Shown one piece after another: positions 62,544 to 64,000 of a stretch of DNA of 64,000 nucleotides. Under the pieces are notes generated by a model. The model saw nothing but the letters and a program-made list of their open reading frames with translations. It had not been told where the DNA came from and did not search any database. The position numbers and the translations under genes are program-made. Every line of letters starts with the position of its first letter. Position 1 is the first letter of the stretch. The DNA is taken from positions 1-64,000 of the forward strand of contig CANRPF010000003.1 in the NCBI GenBank assembly GCA_947632375.1, in the 5' to 3' direction. The stretch comes from an uncultured Bacilli bacterium (GTDB lineage Bacteria > Bacillota_I > Bacilli_A > RF39 > UBA660).

Positions 62544-64000
62544 ATGAAAAAAATAATACTTGTTGATGGTAATAATTTGCTATTTAGGAGTTATTATGCA
62601 ACAGCATATACAGGAAAAATGATGAAAAATAGTAAAGGTTTTTGTACTAATGCATTATATGGATTTGTCTCTATGATTAATAAAATAATTGAAGAAGAAG
62701 ATCCTAAATATATGGCAGTTGCTTTTGATATAGGAACAAATTTTAGAAAATCTTTATATAAAGATTACAAAGCAGGAAGACAACAAACGCCAGAAGAATT
62801 AAAAATGCAAATGCCTGTTGCAAGAAAAATACTTAAAGCTATGGGAATAAAATATTATGAAATAGATGGTTATGAAGCTGATGATATAATAGGTACTTTT
62901 TCTAAAAGAGCAAGTGAAGATAAAGATTTTGATGCTACAATAGTTTCTAGTGATAAAGATTTATTACAATTAATATCTGATCAAGTTGATGTAAAATTAT
63001 TAAAGACAAAAGATTTTATAAGATATAATACTCATACATTTATGAAAGATTATGGTTTTAAACCAATAAGAATAATTGATTTAAAAGCTTTAATGGGAGA
63101 TGCAAGTGATAATATACCTGGAGTTAAAGGTATTGGAGAAAAAGGTGCTATTAAGTTAATACAGGAATATGATACTATAGAAAATTTATATGATAATATA
63201 GATAATATTAGTGGAAAATTAAAAGAAAAATTAATAGAAGGAAAAGAAGATGCATTTTTTTCAAAAAAACTAGCTACTATTGTACTAGATGTTCCAATAG
63301 AAGATAATTTTTTAGAAATGGAATATGTTGGAGAAAATGAAACTGAATTAACTAATATATTTGAAGAATTAGAATTTTATTCTTTTATTAAAAATTTTAA
63401 AACTAAAAAGAAAAAAATAGAAATAGAATATAAATTATTAAATTCAGTAACTGAAATAAAAAAAGAAAATATAATAAGTTATTATATAGAATGTGATAAT
63501 TCTAACTATCATATGGCTTCTATAATAGGTATGTCTTTATATGATGGAGTTAATTTATTTTATATAGAACCAAATTTAATAAATGATGTTTTATATTATA
63601 TTAATGATAGTATTAAATATACGTTTGATTTAAAAAAGAATAATTGTTTAATAAATGGTATTATTAATAATACTATATATGATCAAGATATTGCAGCTAA
63701 TATGCTTAATTATAATTTTAAAGATGATTTAGCTATATTGATGATGAATGATGGAATAAGTACTATATTATATGATGAATTTATAAAGAAAAAAGAAAAT
63801 AAAGAATATTATATCTGTCTTAAAGCTAAATATATATATGATTATAGAGATGAATATATAAAGAAATTAAAAATGGAAGATATGTATGATTTATTTAATA
63901 ATGTTGAAATGCCTTTAATTAATACATTAACTCGTATGGAATTAAATGGTATTAAAGTAGATAGATTAATACTTGATGAAATGGGTGTAGAATTAGAAAA
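62544..64000 (+). CDS. polA: DNA polymerase I, 5' part (cut by window end)
   Basis: 485 codons visible, no stop. The N-terminal 5'-3' exonuclease has LVDGNNLLFRSYYATAYTGK, DGYEADDIIGTFSKRA, IVSSDKDLLQLISD and DNIPGVKGIGEKGAIKLI. A degenerate 3'-5' exonuclease-like region follows without clear catalytic acids, then the start of the polymerase domain (DLFNNVEMPLINTLTRMELN). AAGGTGGTAGT precedes the ATG. Fills Okazaki gaps and repairs DNA. Confidence 0.95.
   Translation, partial: MKKIILVDGNNLLFRSYYATAYTGKMMKNSKGFCTNALYGFVSMINKIIEEEDPKYMAVAFDIGTNFRKSLYKDYKAGRQQTPEELKMQMPVARKILKAMGIKYYEIDGYEADDIIGTFSKRASEDKDFDATIVSSDKDLLQLISDQVDVKLLKTKDFIRYNTHTFMKDYGFKPIRIIDLKALMGDASDNIPGVKGIGEKGAIKLIQEYDTIENLYDNIDNISGKLKEKLIEGKEDAFFSKKLATIVLDVPIEDNFLEMEYVGENETELTNIFEELEFYSFIKNFKTKKKKIEIEYKLLNSVTEIKKENIISYYIECDNSNYHMASIIGMSLYDGVNLFYIEPNLINDVLYYINDSIKYTFDLKKNNCLINGIINNTIYDQDIAANMLNYNFKDDLAILMMNDGISTILYDEFIKKKENKEYYICLKAKYIYDYRDEYIKKLKMEDMYDLFNNVEMPLINTLTRMELNGIKVDRLILDEMGVELE

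Overview
The window is a chromosomal segment of a very AT-rich, low-GC Gram-positive bacterium. TGA is a true stop (for example at the ends of the 5194 and 5907 genes) and Trp is TGG, so this is not a code-4 mollicute. Gene content points to the Bacilli side of the Firmicutes, probably an uncultured gut lineage near the RF39/Erysipelotrichia-type groups. Support comes from the spoIVFA-spoIVFB-rplU-prp-rpmA order, the rimP-nusA-ylxR-infB-rbfA-truB operon, an N-terminally extended L27 with its Prp protease, YjcZ-like micropeptides and an IS30 element resembling a Mycoplasma one. The lineage assignment is inference. A SEDS glycosyltransferase and a glucosaminidase imply a peptidoglycan wall.

Layout. 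1-5050: tRNA-Phe, a GNAT, a frameshifted methyltransferase, a SEDS protein and a small minus-strand cluster (Tyr/Pro-rich peptide, phosphoesterase, CPBP protease). 5194-13543: two operons forming a Tad-like pilus/secretion locus, with an anchored exported protein, a 1144-residue Cys-rich exported protein and a TadE-like pseudopilin, then CpaB, CpaF, TadB and TadC homologues. 13606-21130: rimM-trmD, the spoIVFA/spoIVFB-like pair, two GT-C glycosyltransferases and a putative nuclease inserted before rplU-prp-rpmA. 21183-28329: GDPD, a large prepilin-like surface protein, tmk, an SDR, a YnbB-like PLP enzyme and LemA. 28329-29811: a decayed IS30-family element with a 19-bp direct repeat. 29918-35672: rpsO, pnp, DedA, AlkD-like and cysteine desulfurase genes.

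35800-38050: tRNA-Arg, a candidate type I toxin-antitoxin module (25-residue hydrophobic peptide with a convergent structured RNA), Ogg, a second prepilin and tRNA-Pro. 38155-45484: a coiled-coil protein, a dockerin-bearing glucosaminidase next to a membrane-anchored beta-sandwich protein, RecX and PrsA. 45603-52125: two YjcZ-like micropeptides, a HerA-like ATPase, rpmB, dnaE and rpsD. 52362-58756: the nusA-infB operon with a one-domain RimP, and a VUT-like transporter. 58852-64000: thiI, ackA, nrnA and the 5' part of polA, cut by the window edge.

The most unusual parts are the Tad-like locus with its giant Cys-rich partner and no visible Flp pilin, the toxin-antitoxin candidate at 35920-36240, the dockerin/beta-sandwich pair, the SpoIVFA-like gene without a standard start codon, and the IS element with a long target duplication.
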